Part shown: positions 1-11,160 of the stretch, piece after piece
Position numbering within the stretch: the first letter of the stretch is position 1
Layout: each line of letters starts with the position of its first letter
The notes under the pieces: model-generated
Told to the model about the DNA's origin: nothing
What the model saw: the letters and a program-made list of their open reading frames with translations, nothing else
The model's database searches: none
Assembly: GCF_029168945.1 (NCBI RefSeq)
Contig: NC_083602.1
Span: forward strand, 28,135,323-28,199,322
DNA length: 64,000 bases
From: Cannabis sativa
Lineage: Eukaryota > Streptophyta > Magnoliopsida > Rosales > Cannabaceae
Direction of reading: 5' to 3'
Made by a program: the position numbers and the translations under genes

Positions 1-172
1 TATTTTGTATTTTCATTCCCGAGTAAGGAAACCTGCATACCAAACAGCTCTGGAAGTGTCTGATCCACTATTAGATCACCTCAAATATGGTTAGACTAAG
101 ATAAGTTTTCTCAATTTACAGGCGTATAGATCAAGCAAGCTACAATAAAAAAAAAGAACACAAGAAAAAAGA

Positions 173-332
173 GAGGCAATGAGAACATTATAAGAGTTAA
201 TCCTAATAAGATATACTGAGACTTGTTTTTTTTTTTTTCCAACTGAGAAGAGGAGACAATGAGAACCATATAAGAGTTAATCCTAATAAGATATACTGAG
301 ACTTGTTTTTTTTTTTTTCCAACTAAGAAGAG
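173..332. repeat. 80-bp tandem duplication
   Basis: Two head-to-tail copies (173-252 and 253-332) share the text AATGAGAAC, then TAAGAGTTAATCC, GATATACTGAG and a T-run followed by CCAACT. The copies differ at only a few bases. This is a local duplication downstream of the phosphatase gene, with no sign of function. Confidence 0.85.
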
Positions 333-447
333 AACAAGTGTACAGACAAGTAAGGTTCAAGACATTTTGTTTTTGTTTTTAATGGTCCCAAAGCAAAGTA
401 ATATGCAATAAATCCATTGCAACAACAAAGATAGCAAGCAGCTAGTA

Positions 448-463
448 TAGTAGTAGTAGTAGT
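448..463. repeat. (TAG)5 microsatellite
   Basis: Five consecutive TAG triplets occur in the 3' flank of the phosphatase gene. Confidence 0.8.
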
Positions 464-529
464 GTACAGAGAAGGAAGATAAAAATAGAAGAAGATTACA
501 GAGCCTTTTCTATCTTAAAGCCCAATTTT

Positions 530-535
530 TTTATT
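530..535 (-). terminator. Possible polyadenylation signal of the PP1 gene
   Basis: The minus strand reads AATAAA here, about 185 nt past the stop codon, which is a usual plant 3' UTR length. The position is plausible, but one hexamer in AT-rich DNA is weak evidence. Confidence 0.3.
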
Positions 536-719
536 AGGGGAAGACAAGCTTTGCATTTGTTTCTAAAGACATTTTACCTTTCCAATTTTACAAATTATAA
601 TTTTAACATGTTACAAGTAAAATTAAAAACTCTTGTCATGAACCTTGACCATTTCATTTCACTAGCCAAAATGGGCTAATGGTAAAACCTCTCCCTATGC
701 TTGCGAAGAACCCGAAATC

Positions 720-3700
720 TCATACTTTGGCACCAAGGAAGGACTGCAAGCCAAAAGAAAAATGTAACTCAAATTAAAAGTCTAATCATTAGACTCAAAT
801 ATTTTCTACCCTGCTTTATAGACCTTTTTCTTTTTGAGGGATCATCTATGAAGAATATTTTCCTCACCCGAGCTAAATATAAAACTAAAGCAATTGTTAT
901 GTAGGTACCCAGGTGAGACTCGAGCTCCAAATCAATATTGGAGGGACTAAGAAACTGAAGCAATTGCTATGTAGGTACCTAGGAGAGACTCGAACTTCAA
1001 ATCGTGTGGGAGCAAACAGCATGGCTGATCATTTGAGCTATCTCTCTTGGATTTGGGGTACTTTTAAACAAATTAGACTCTTCTTATGTTGAAGAACAGA
1101 GAATCTAATCTCAAATTTAGGTTGAATACATAATGCGCTTTTGGGTTTGACCCTCTCAAGTCTGAATCAGTGGAAGTTTAGTGTATTTACCTTGACTCCT
1201 GCTGGACTGCTTCCAGGTTTAGCTGTAGTTGTGCTCCCAAAAACATTTACTGCTGTTGAAGGGTTTCCGGGTTTGGTTGTGGTTGTGCAGCCAAAGTTTA
1301 ACTTTAATTTTTTATCTGAAGGCTTTAATATTTGGAAAGAGCACATCAATGAATCATCTACACTCATCATTGCCCCAGCATTATCGAATTCTCCACAGTA
1401 ATTTGGTGCTGAAAATATAGTTACAAGTTGTCGGTTGGCAAAGAATTCATAGCCATCCTCCACAACCTGCAAAATAGATTTACGAGTACAGAGCATTATC
1501 ACATGGCAAAAAACATAAACTAAAGAGTATTTGGTGATAACAAAACCTTATATAATGTCATTGTGCAAAGATTTATTACAAAAAATAAAGTACTGTGTAA
1601 AATCACTCTCAAAAGAAAGTCTGTTTTACAACATATGGGTAATTGCAAAATGAAATTACCAAAGGATATTTACCTGGTGAGCACGACAAATGAGATCCAA
1701 ATCATGCTTCTGAAGAAATTCACTGACTTTATCAGCACCAAAAGTATATGAAACTCCCCTGTCATTCATTCCCCAACCTTGAACATCTTTACTTGGATCA
1801 GACCATAAAAGATCACATAGCAATCCTGTATCTGGCACATCAGTTGGTCGGTTCAGATTTCTTATTTGATCCAAATTAGTAAGGTCTGGAGAAAGGCCAC
1901 CGTGCATACAGAGGATCTTCTCATCGATTAAGGCTGCCACGGGTAAGCAGTTAAAACAATCTGTAAATGTTTTCCAGATCCTTATATTGAATCTTCTCTT
2001 ACACTCATCATAAAATCCATAAATACGATTTATTGAAGCACATTCATGATTTCCTCTCAAGAGGAAAAAATTCTCAGGGTACTTTATTTTATAAGCAAGG
2101 AGTAGACATATTGTTTCTAGACTCTGTTTTCCTCGATCGACATAATCCCCCAAGAATAAATAGTTGGATTTAGGAGGTAATCCACCATACTCAAAAAGCC
2201 TCAAAAGATCTGAATATTGACCATGAATATCACCTGAAAAGCAATACAGGGAAGATATTCAACTTCATAACTCTTTCATAGCCAAAAAAGATTACTGAAG
2301 CAAAGCAAAGAAAAATCTGAGTCATAGAAAAGCACAAAATTGACGGTATTCTTCCTACTTTTACAAATGAATGTATCACACATGATTCACCGGATTGCCG
2401 ATGAAATGTAACGAACAAAATATATTAGTTTCATAATTACTAACATCTAGCTTAACTGCAACTCTCCAACTGTATACGAGGAAAGCAGCTACAGCCCCGG
2501 GAATTTATATGCTAACATGTCATTAATGTAGTTAGACTTGGAGGGAATAGAGTTAGAGAGTGCTTAGATTAATATGAAACTCAATGTTGGGTAGTTAGCA
2601 TTATCATCAATTAAACAATGACCCACTTGAAACATAAATTCCTTGGTCATTCAAAATTTAGTTTATCATACATAGGTTGAGTTTCACATTTTGACTACCA
2701 ATGAACCAGAAGAGATGACAGTCAGTTGTTACTTATTTCATTGTTGAACCTAAACGAAAGAGTACGTTGCTAAGCATATGGATAAACATTCAAGATTCAA
2801 CAACAAATTAACAATATTAGTGTTGTAAAATCATCCCTTAGGAGACAGCAATAACATTTAGTAAATGTTTTTTTCTCTTTCACATGTACTCTATTCCATA
2901 GAACCATGCAAGTGTAACATTCTGAATCTGCATCCTATTTCCAGCGTTAAATTGCTAATATTAGGTTAGGCATTACTAATCACGTCAACAATATACATTT
3001 TCATTATACTCAAAAATACAGAATTGTAGTGCAAATGACTGACAAAAGCCTTCAAAGTGTTGCAATTCATAGATGCCCGTGACATAGATTCAGATAAATG
3101 CCCGTGACATAGTCTCTTAATTAGACTTTGTGTATCAAATAACAAATTGGGATGAAAGACATTCATGTCCACAAAGGGAATAGTCGATATTACCAAATGT
3201 AAATATGACCATAATAAATAAATATAAGCATCCTACTAAAGCATAATGCTCCACCGGTCTTCTTCAAATTTATGTCAAACCATATCAATCAGGCAATCGA
3301 ACCATAATAAACAATCAATTAAAACCATTTAGCCAACTCCAACTTACATCACTTAATGAAAATATAAGGCACAATCATACTTTTCCTATTTTATTTAAGG
3401 TCTTCTCGTATGATCAAGCTTTGTTAGATAAATAAATCAATTAATTCAATACCAACAACAACAAATTAGGTTGAACACAAAATCACAATTCACAGCATGG
3501 CATTCAAAGAGGATCGTAAAACAAATATAGCTATGTTCCCAAAAGCAAGTAAAATGTCTCAAGTTCAGCTAATTGAATCCTACCCAAATCCCAAAAAAAA
3601 GATAAATAGAAAACAGTAACAAAAAAATAAATAAAAAATAATAAGAAACAAAATTTATACAGCTCATCGAGTATATAATTAAACTACAAAATAGTTAAAA

Positions 3701-4176
3701 AAAAAAAAAAATCGTAATTTTTTTCTTTTTATTTTACACTATAAAATATATTTTTTTTTTTTTTACAAAGATTCACATAACAACATATATTTATTGGCGG
3801 TCAACTTAAATAGCAACTAAAATCTAAATAATAACCTACATAAAAACTAATCAACCAATCCAAACCATAAATTTTTAAAAAAAAAAAAAAAAAAAAAATA
3901 ACAAAATAATTCCAAAAACAAATTAGAACAAAAGCAAACCCATTACAGAGTTTAACAGAAAGTCAAATGAAAAAAAAAAAAAAAGGTTTTGTATAACATA
4001 CCACAAATTTTGATGGGTGCTTCAAGGTTCAACAAATTAGACTGATTTAAGAAAATTTCTTTAGAAGCTGCACATAGCTGACGGATCTCTAACTCAGATA
4101 ACTGAACCTGCTTCCCGGGTTGGCCTCGTACTTCAAGTAGGCGATTGATTATGTCATCGAGAACCGATTGATCCAT
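720..4176 (-). CDS. TOPP: Serine/threonine protein phosphatase PP1 catalytic subunit (TOPP type), four coding exons
   Basis: This gene encodes the metal-dependent phosphoprotein phosphatase that removes phosphate from Ser/Thr in the cytosol and nucleus, normally steered by regulatory subunits. Exons read from the sequence are 4176-4002, 2233-1674, 1466-1191 and 743-720. All introns are GT-AG and phases match, giving 344 aa. The N-terminal PP1 helix region is residues 1-58. Catalytic motifs follow in order: GDIHG 59-63 (D60, H62), GDYVDRG 87-93 (D88), RGNHE 118-122 (N120), HGG 169-171 (H169) and RAHQ 242-245 (H244). The conserved [13 protein letters not shown] segment opens exon 3. The C-tail carries two TTTxKPG-like repeats and ends SFLGAKV from the 24-nt last exon. 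The start at 4176 (MDQ) fits the family. An upstream in-frame ATG at 4374 would add 66 unfamiliar residues and is probably 5' UTR. No frameshift or lost residue is seen. Confidence 0.95.
889..1060 (-). repeat. tRNA-like SINE remnant with a tandem 70-bp duplication, in intron 3 of the PP1 gene
   Basis: On the minus strand a box-A-like TAGCTCAAATGATCAG (near 1045) is followed about 35 nt later by a box-B-like GTTCGAGTC (near 990), the layout of a tRNA-derived polymerase III promoter. The box-B part and its flank (GGTACCTACATAGCAATTGC) recur 70 bp further on with several changes (about 889-958). No full tRNA can be folded. A tRNA-derived SINE fragment is the best reading; a tRNA-like piece of another repeat is possible. 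Confidence 0.5.
2234..4001 (-). other. Intron 1 of the PP1 gene (1768 bp)
   Basis: The intron has donor GTATGT at 4001 and acceptor ending CAG at 2234. It is AT-rich with long A and T runs near 3690-3900 and 3971-3984. I see no coding sequence or recognisable transposon in it. Confidence 0.85.
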
Positions 4177-4748
4177 TATATGGGTCTTGCTGATAAACAT
4201 GACCAAAAAATTAACGGCTTTATTTGACGTGACTGTAACAGAAGAGCAAAGAAGAAGAAGAGGGTAGAAAGAAAAACATGCCTTTGAGTAGAGCCTGGGA
4301 CTGGGCTCTGTAGTAGAGTAAGGGATGATTGAGATTGAAAGAGAGGTGGCTTGTTTCGTTGTCGTTTGCCTCAAAAAGTTGTCGTTTTTGCTTTGGAAAT
4401 GAAGCGTTTGGTGCTGAAAAAGAGAAAGTGGGCGTTACTCGCTATTCTTTCCTTTAAGTTTTTCTTTTCTTTGGATCAAAAGGGTTTGAAATGAGCAAAA
4501 CCAAATACCAAAAAATTTGTTTTTATTTCATACTTTCCTTAACACAATTATATGTTTTTTTAGGAAGTCACTACCTCCTTCTTCTTTTTTCTCGATGATG
4601 TCACATTTATTAACAGTGCTAATGTGTAGAGTCTTCCTTGTTGAAAAGTCAAATATGTTCAAAAGCAAAAACTAATAAAGATTTAAATAACAACAATAAT
4701 AGTAAAATAACAACGACAACAAAAGTAGCAACACCTATTCACATTTTG
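4177..4748 (-). promoter_or_regulatory. 5' UTR and upstream region of the PP1 gene
   Basis: This region lies between the phosphatase start codon and the poly(A) end of a LINE remnant. About 200 nt next to the ATG are pyrimidine-rich on the coding strand, as in plant leaders, and could hold a 5' UTR intron (an acceptor-like TTTATCAG lies just before the ATG). No convincing TATA box stands out. The rest is featureless AT-rich spacer. Confidence 0.45.
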
Positions 4749-5721
4749 ATTTTTTTTTTTGAAAGATTGCAACTTCCATTAAATTTCAACATGAAATAGG
4801 GGTCTTTAATAATCCACACTATTTTAATCATAGTGCATCTAATCCGCACTAAGTGCACATTTTATTTTTTTTTGAATCTAATCTAATCCGCACAATAACT
4901 CAAATTCAATCCAATCAAATCTGTAAAAATACAGATTGGATAGGTTATTTTAGATTAGTTACTTTTTAATATTAAATTATATTTATCAAAATATTTTTTA
5001 TCACATAACTAGCAACAAAATAAAATAAATTATAGTTATTATATGTCTACAACAACAAATTAAAATAAATAAAATAACAAATTCAAAGGAAGAAAAAAAA
5101 ATTATATGTATAAAGAACTATTTACTTTTGTTTTAAATTGTATTAAGAAAAAAAATTATATATAAGAATAGAATATGCATTTGATCTATTAAGTTTTGAA
5201 ATAAAATTGTATTATATATATTAGACTTTTTATAAATTCCTATTTTCTTTACATTAAAATGGTATTTGTATATATAATTTTTTTAATTTTTTTTATAAAT
5301 ATGTGTGGATTGTATTAGATCGGTTACTTTTACATGTCAATCAACATTCAATCCGCACAAGTACGGATTTTGAATTTTTCAATCCAATCCAATCCGCACA
5401 AATGCGGATATCCGCACTTTGCGGATTGAATTGGATTGGATCGTGCGGATTGAATTGAATCGACTATTTCATGAACACCCCTAACATGAAGGTACAAAGT
5501 CACAATACAAAGATTAAGGTTGAGAAGTTATTCTATCAACTTACTCCTTATGTAAGCCTAAAGAATCTCTTGCTAAGATATGCACTAAAGTGTATCCCTT
5601 TCATGGACAAAATACGGATAAACATTAGAATATGAAGATAAAGGTATTGACAATATTTGAGATTAAACTGGATAGAGTTGAGCGATCTTTCCACTTATGT
5701 TTTATTTTCTGAATAAGTTGG
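4749..5721 (-). pseudogene. 3' end of a LINE (L1-like) ORF2 remnant with poly(A) tail
   Basis: Read on the minus strand from 5716, one frame continues the RNase H domain that is cut off at 45043: LIQKIKHKWKDRS, then a SLISNIV segment, then (after stops) a TLVHILARDSLGL segment typical of the RNase H C-terminus of plant LINEs. The element ends in an A-run (T-run 4750-4760 on the plus strand) after AATGGAAGTTGCAATC, the usual LINE 3' end. It is interrupted by a hAT-type MITE (4797-5483). At least three in-frame stops make it a dead copy. Its other half lies at 45043-46180, beyond the Copia-A nest. Confidence 0.8.
4797..5483. mobile_element. hAT-type MITE 1 (687 bp)
   Basis: The ends read TAGGGGT and CACCCCTA. 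Near-identical 8-bp duplications flank it (ACATGAAA at 4789-4796, ACATGAAG at 5484-5491), the hAT hallmark. The interior is rich in short motifs built on TCCGCAC and its complement and has no transposase. The left end is more decayed than the right. It is related by ends and style to MITE 2 at 46552. Confidence 0.8.
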
Positions 5722-6180
5722 TGTTGGAAATTATTTTACCAGGATCTTAGATCTACTCACAAGTATGTTTATTAACATCCTAAATAAGAACTTTCTAAAA
5801 CGATAAATTAAACACATATAAAGTTTAAGAAACCTTACATTGGGGGCAGCGGAATTAAATGACTCCTTCCGTTCAGATATCTAGCCCTTGATTCCTTTCT
5901 GTAGCAGAGCATTATCAATATCTGAACCTGGATCTCTTTCTCTGAATCCTTGATGTTGAATCTCCTTTGCTGATGATCTTTCTTCACGATCTTCCTCACT
6001 ATGATTGAGGTATCACTTGATGTGTGTGGGCACTACTCATACACTAAGGATTTCGAAATTCAAAGGAAGAAGAAAGAAGAAGTGGTAGCTAAAGATAGGG
6101 AGAGAGAGAGAGGCTCAGTTTTTCTGAATCAGAAGAAGTGTTTTTCCTGAAGCCTTCACTATCTATTTATAGCATTCCAC
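5722..6180 (-). repeat. Copia-A 3' LTR, outer piece
   Basis: It starts TGTTGGAAATTATTTTACC and matches 43162-43618 almost base for base. It ends at AGCATTCCAC where Copia-B begins; the rest of the LTR resumes at 15864. Confidence 0.9.
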
Positions 6181-8071
6181 TGTTGGGTTTTATGCCCTAA
6201 ATAAAACTCATTTCAATATAATCAGATTTACTTATTAATATAGATCAGAAATAACATTTAATGTTGCATGGTTCACATGATTTATTTCATGATTATATGT
6301 ACATAATGTATAAATTCATCTGAAACCCTTTTCACATACTTGATCCTGTTTATTGTGTCGTCAACACATTGGAAAGTAAACATGGCTATGTGAATAAAGT
6401 TTCCTAGATTTATCAGACATAGGGTTTTACTGATATGATAATCTACAACAGAGTTTACTTGCATTTGGAGAAATGCTATGTTCTTTCCAGAGCATTGGTT
6501 AAAGTAAAGCTCAGGTTGGATGCATGGAGTATGCATCGGAAGGGACCGATATTGAACTTTGACTTAGATTTATTAAACTTACCGTAATATCTATTCAAGT
6601 CAATATCGTCTAGTTGATCCTAGATCAAATGATCTTAATCCTGTTATGATTAGGCTCAATCTTGAAAGGCTATTCGTGTTCTTTGATTTGTTAGTTAAGC
6701 CTACTTTTAGGTCAGGGTGATACGTACATTTTGGGAACACGGTAGTGCAATTGAGTGGGAGCGCTAGCATAAACATGGAATCTATAGCTTCTATCTGGCG
6801 AATAGTAAGCAAAGGATGATCTCCTTCGAGCTTGACCAAACGAAAATAAATGGTGGAGATCTCATTTCACATAAGTTGAAATATCATTTATACGGGGTCA
6901 AGTGTTTTAAGGATAAAATACATAGTAGGGTGTTACGGTAATTTAATCCCTTCACTGTGTAGATCATTCATATAGAGGATCATTGATCACATTAGGATTA
7001 TAACAATGGATAACTAATGATGTGTCTATATGGTGGAACATATAGAGCATTCTATATACTGAGAGTGCAATTCTAAGTTCTATGCGTGGATTCAACGAAG
7101 AATTAATAAGTTAGTGAATTTCAGTGTTAAATTCTTGATCTACTTATTGGAAGCTCGGTTATATAGACCCATGGTCCCCCCACTAGTTGAGATAATATTG
7201 CTTGTAAGACTCATGTAATTGGTTTTGATTAATCAATTATAATTCTCAAATTAGACTATGTCTATTTGTGAATTTTTCACTAAGTAAGGGCGAAATTGTG
7301 AAGAAAGAGTTTTAGGGGCATATTTGTTAATTATGATACTTTGTATGGTTCAATTAATAAATATGATAAATGACAATATTATTTAATAATTATTTATAGT
7401 TATTAAATAGTTAGAATTGGCATTTAAATGGTTGAATTAGAAAATTGGCGTTTTTGAGAAAATCAGATGCAGAAAAGATAAAATTGCAAAATTGCAAAAA
7501 GTAAGGCCCAAATCCACTTGTATAGGGCTGGCCACTTTTGTAGGAAATTTAAACTGATTTTTTCATTATTTTAATGTCAAATAATTCAAACCTAACCCTA
7601 GTGGAATGCTATAAATAGATAGTGAAGGCTTTAGGAAATTTACACTAAAATTTCTACACTTCTGATTCAGAAAAAACTGAGCCTTCTCTCTCCTTATCTT
7701 TGGCTGACCCTTCTCTTTCTCCTTCCCTCTTCAATTTCAAAAATCTTAGTGTATGAGTAGTGCCCACACACAGCAAGTGATACCTCAATCATAGTGAGGA
7801 AGATCGTGAAGAAAGATCATCAGCAAAGGAGTCTCAGCATCAAAGATTCAGAGAAAGAGATCCTGGTTCAGATATTGATAATGCTCTGCTACAGAAAGGA
7901 ATCAAGGGCTAGATATCTGAACGGAAGGAGTCATTTAATTCCGCTGCACCCAATGTAAGGTTTCCTAAACTTTATATGTGTTTATTTCATCGTTTTAGAA
8001 AGTTCATATTTAGGGTGTTAATCAACATACTTGTGAGTAGATCTAAGATCCTGGTAAAATAAATTCCAATA
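6181..8071 (+). repeat. Copia-B 5' LTR (1891 bp)
   Basis: It starts TGTTGGGTTTTATGCCC and ends TTCCAATA (CCAACA in sibling LTRs). A TATAAATA box at 7610-7617 sits before pyrimidine-rich text, a likely promoter and RNA start. A frame of 79 codons on the minus strand at 6600-6839 recurs in every LTR copy and is only LTR sequence. Confidence 0.9.
7610..7617 (+). promoter_or_regulatory. TATA box in the Copia-B LTR
   Basis: TATAAATA lies about 460 bp before the LTR end and is kept in the A, E and F LTRs at the same place. Confidence 0.6.
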
Positions 8072-8090
8072 ACTGGCCTCAGAGCCATGG
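8072..8090 (+). other. Primer-binding site of Copia-B
   Basis: CTGGCCTCAGAGCC directly follows the LTR end. It resembles the initiator-Met tRNA complement TGGTATCAGAGC. Confidence 0.7.
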
Positions 8091-11000
8091 TAATTGATTT
8101 ACTTGCAAGAAATTTGGATTTTAAAACGATTGTTTGTATGTTCTTTGGATGGTATCATGTTGTATTGAGTGTTATTTGATGATTGATTGATGTTTGTAAA
8201 ATTTTCGTGAAACATAATTGCGATTTTATCTCTGGAATTATTTTTATTGGATAGTATGGAAAAAATTAAGCAAGTTAGCCTTTTACAAAACTCAATTTCG
8301 ATTTTATTTGAATTAGTTATGAATTTTTGAAGATTTAAAAAAATCGGGGCTGTGCTGAAATTTTCCTGCGATCGCGAAACTGTCCGTACAGCTCACAATT
8401 TTTTTGTTTTTCTTCGATTTTTCATGCTTTTTCATGGAATTAACTTCCGATTTTCGGTATAGTTTTGTATTTATACTATTACTATTCCTAATTCAATTCT
8501 AATTATCTTTTTGAATTAATTTAATATTTTTTAAATTTAATTCAAGATATTAGTGTAATTTGAATTTGAATAGAATTAGTATCTATCTTCTTGCTTAAAA
8601 ATCTATCTTATTTTAAAGTTTGATTATTTTTATCTTATCTTAAATTTAAAATAAGATATTTATAATCATGTCATTTTTAAATGATATAAGATATTTTGCT
8701 ATTTTTTTAAATTTTGTTATTTTATTTATTTAAATTACATTTAAAATTTGAAAAGATATTTATTTATCTTTTCTAATTTTTTATTTAATTTTTATTTATA
8801 AAATAACATTTAAAATTTAAAAGTAGTTAGCAAATTTTTGAAATGATATTTAGGTTGGTTGAAACCTAATTTTTCAAAAATTGTAGGTTTAATTTTAAAT
8901 TTAATTTTTTTTTTTAAATTTCGAATTTTTCAAATTTTTTTTTTTAATTTTTCGATTTTTTTTTTTATTATTTAATTAATTATTTTCGAAATTAAATATT
9001 TAATTTAAAATTAAATAAATCCTACATCCAACTATCCAACTAACCTTGTTGCAGGAGTATGTGTTTTAACTTGTTTGTAAGTTTTCAAAACCTATTATTA
9101 CTTGATTGCAAATAGCCATGGTTACTTTTTGCCAGATCTAATGATCTGATGGCTCCCTTGGTCAAGATAATAATTTGTAACAGGTATATTTACAATCTTC
9201 TTTCATCTGTGTATGACCTAGCAACATGATAGGACCCATCCAAGTGTGCCTGTGTGAGCCTATGTGTTTAATTTGATTATAGATACATATAGGTTGTTGT
9301 TGCTAAAATAAATTATCATAGTTCTTGATAGAATTTATTTAAGCCCATTTAGTTATTGGGCTTATTCAATTAATAACAGTTGTTCTTATTAAGGTTAAAT
9401 TCCTCTCTTTTGGGCCTTGTGTGAGAGTTGGGAGCCATAGAAGTGGGTACGACATACTGAACCCAGCACCCCCTCACATGAACCACCCCAATTGTGAAGG
9501 CCCATTTGCCTGATTTGAACAACTGTGCTAGGTTAATTACACTAGTTTAACCTAATAAAATTGATTAGCAACATAATTAATTTCATTTATTTTTGAAATT
9601 AATTTAAGAAAATTATAGTTTAAAGAATTTTTTATTCTAAGCTAAACTATATGTATTTTCTTGTATTTAATTAAATATAAAATTATAACCATCTAGATTC
9701 TTTCTGGAACTTAATTTAAATTTTTCATTAAATATTCTTATTTAAGTTGATATTTAGTTATCTACAACTAACCAACTTAAATCTGAATATCTTTTGAATT
9801 TCAAATTTCAAAATTAAGTTGAGGAATTTTAGGCATTGGTTATTAAGATTCTTTAGATATTTTTTAAGTTAATATCTTTTCGAATATTAACTTAAAATAG
9901 AATATTTTCAAATTAAGTGGTTACAACTTAATTTTTGATATTTAATTAAAATTAAATTTGAAAAATATTTAAGTTCTAGATTTTTTCTAATACAACTTAA
10001 ATTAGATATTTTTTCAAATTTTGTGGAAAAGATACTTAGTTAAATAAGATATTTTCTAGATAGTTATTTCTAGACTACTTATTATTTCTAATATTAAATA
10101 GGAAAATATTATAAATTGTGAAATTAATTATTTATATAATTAATTTTGGTACAATTTATTTTAAGTATATTTTTCCTAGTATTAAACTAGAAATTAATAA
10201 TTAAGCCTTCTCTACACTTAATTATTTATTTCTTGAATTTAATACATTTAATTAATTTGAAAATTAAATATCTAAGTTGATTTTTATCATCATACTTAAA
10301 TATTTCTTTTTCATGACATTTAATTAAATAGAAAATTATTTTTAGTTGAAATTTATTTTTTCAACTAAATTTAAATAATTTTCAAAATATATTTTTCTTT
10401 ATTTTATTAATCAAATTTCAAAATTGCATTTCTTAAATGCTGGAATTTCAAATTTTATTTGAAAAATAGATTAAGTTGTAAATTAATTATTTATTTTAAT
10501 TAATTCTTGGATCAACTTAAATCAATGATTTTTTCATTTATTGATTAATTTAAAATAAATTGAATTAAAGTATATTATTAGAAATTGAATTAATTAGTCA
10601 AAGGAAAATCTAGATAGGTGATATTTTTGCTTGAAGTATTTTTCTAGTGTATTTAATTAAATAAAAAATCAATATTTAAGTTGATTTTCATCATCATACT
10701 TAAATATTTGAAATTTTTCTTATATATATTTAATTAAATAGGAAAATTATATTTTTTGTTGTAAATTAATTTTATTAATTAATTTTGGGCCAACATTAAA
10801 TTAGAATAATTTTTCCAGGATTTATTTTTTATTTTAACATGCATTTTTCGAAAATTGTATTCTTAAATACTTTAATTTTTCGAAATGAAATATATATATT
10901 TATAGAAAATAAAATTTGAGTTGTAAATTAATTTAAATTAATTTTGTAACAACTTAAATTGAATATTTTTCTAAATATTTACTGGAAATTATTACTAAGA

Positions 11001-11160
11001 TGGAAATAATTCATGTTATTTTCATATCCATCTAAGTAAAATTTATAAATATTAAATTAAAATTTATATTTGGAATTTTTCATTCTAAATTAGAAATTTT
11101 AAATAAATAAATATATATATTTAAAATAAATAAATTAAATAAAGAGAATCAAAGAAAATA
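8091..11160 (+). other. Long AT-rich leader of Copia-B
   Basis: About 3 kb of very AT-rich sequence built on variants of TTTAATTAAAT and AATTAATTTAAATT, with no coding region. The same leader, in the same order, is found in Copia-C (31880-35303), Copia-F (56500-59030) and reversed in Copia-A (39906-43140). A less AT-rich island at 9350-9530 (around TTTTGGGCCTTGTGTGAGAG) is the best conserved block among the copies. Confidence 0.75.

Larger units (their letters stand above)
1..719. other. 3' flank of the PP1 gene, non-coding
   Basis: This stretch lies beyond the stop codon of the minus-strand phosphatase gene and should hold its 3' UTR and downstream spacer. I see no coding region. It contains an 80-bp tandem duplication, a short TAG microsatellite and one AATAAA-type signal, listed separately. 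The part next to the stop (about 664-720) resembles the tRNA-like head of a plant SINE on the plus strand, but only weakly. Confidence 0.6.

Noticed and set aside
889..1060. A true tRNA gene in PP1 intron 3
   Set aside because: Only box A and B are recognisable; acceptor and anticodon stems do not form.
1141..1401. Plus-strand frame of 86 codons in the PP1 gene
   Set aside because: It is antisense to exon 3, whose minus-strand frame has clear PP1 sequence.
4177..4374. Upstream in-frame ATG that would extend the PP1 protein by 66 residues
   Set aside because: The extension resembles no PP1 N-terminus, is pyrimidine-rich like a 5' UTR, and the MDQ start fits the family length.
6600..6839. A 79-codon frame (MVKLEGDHPLLTIRQIEAIDS...) that recurs at 14783, 16903, 44383, 53821 and 54990, always well conserved
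   Set aside because: It lies in the same part of every Copia LTR (U3), and its conservation is simply that of the LTR copies. Similarity outside the frame is equally high, and no family is recognised.
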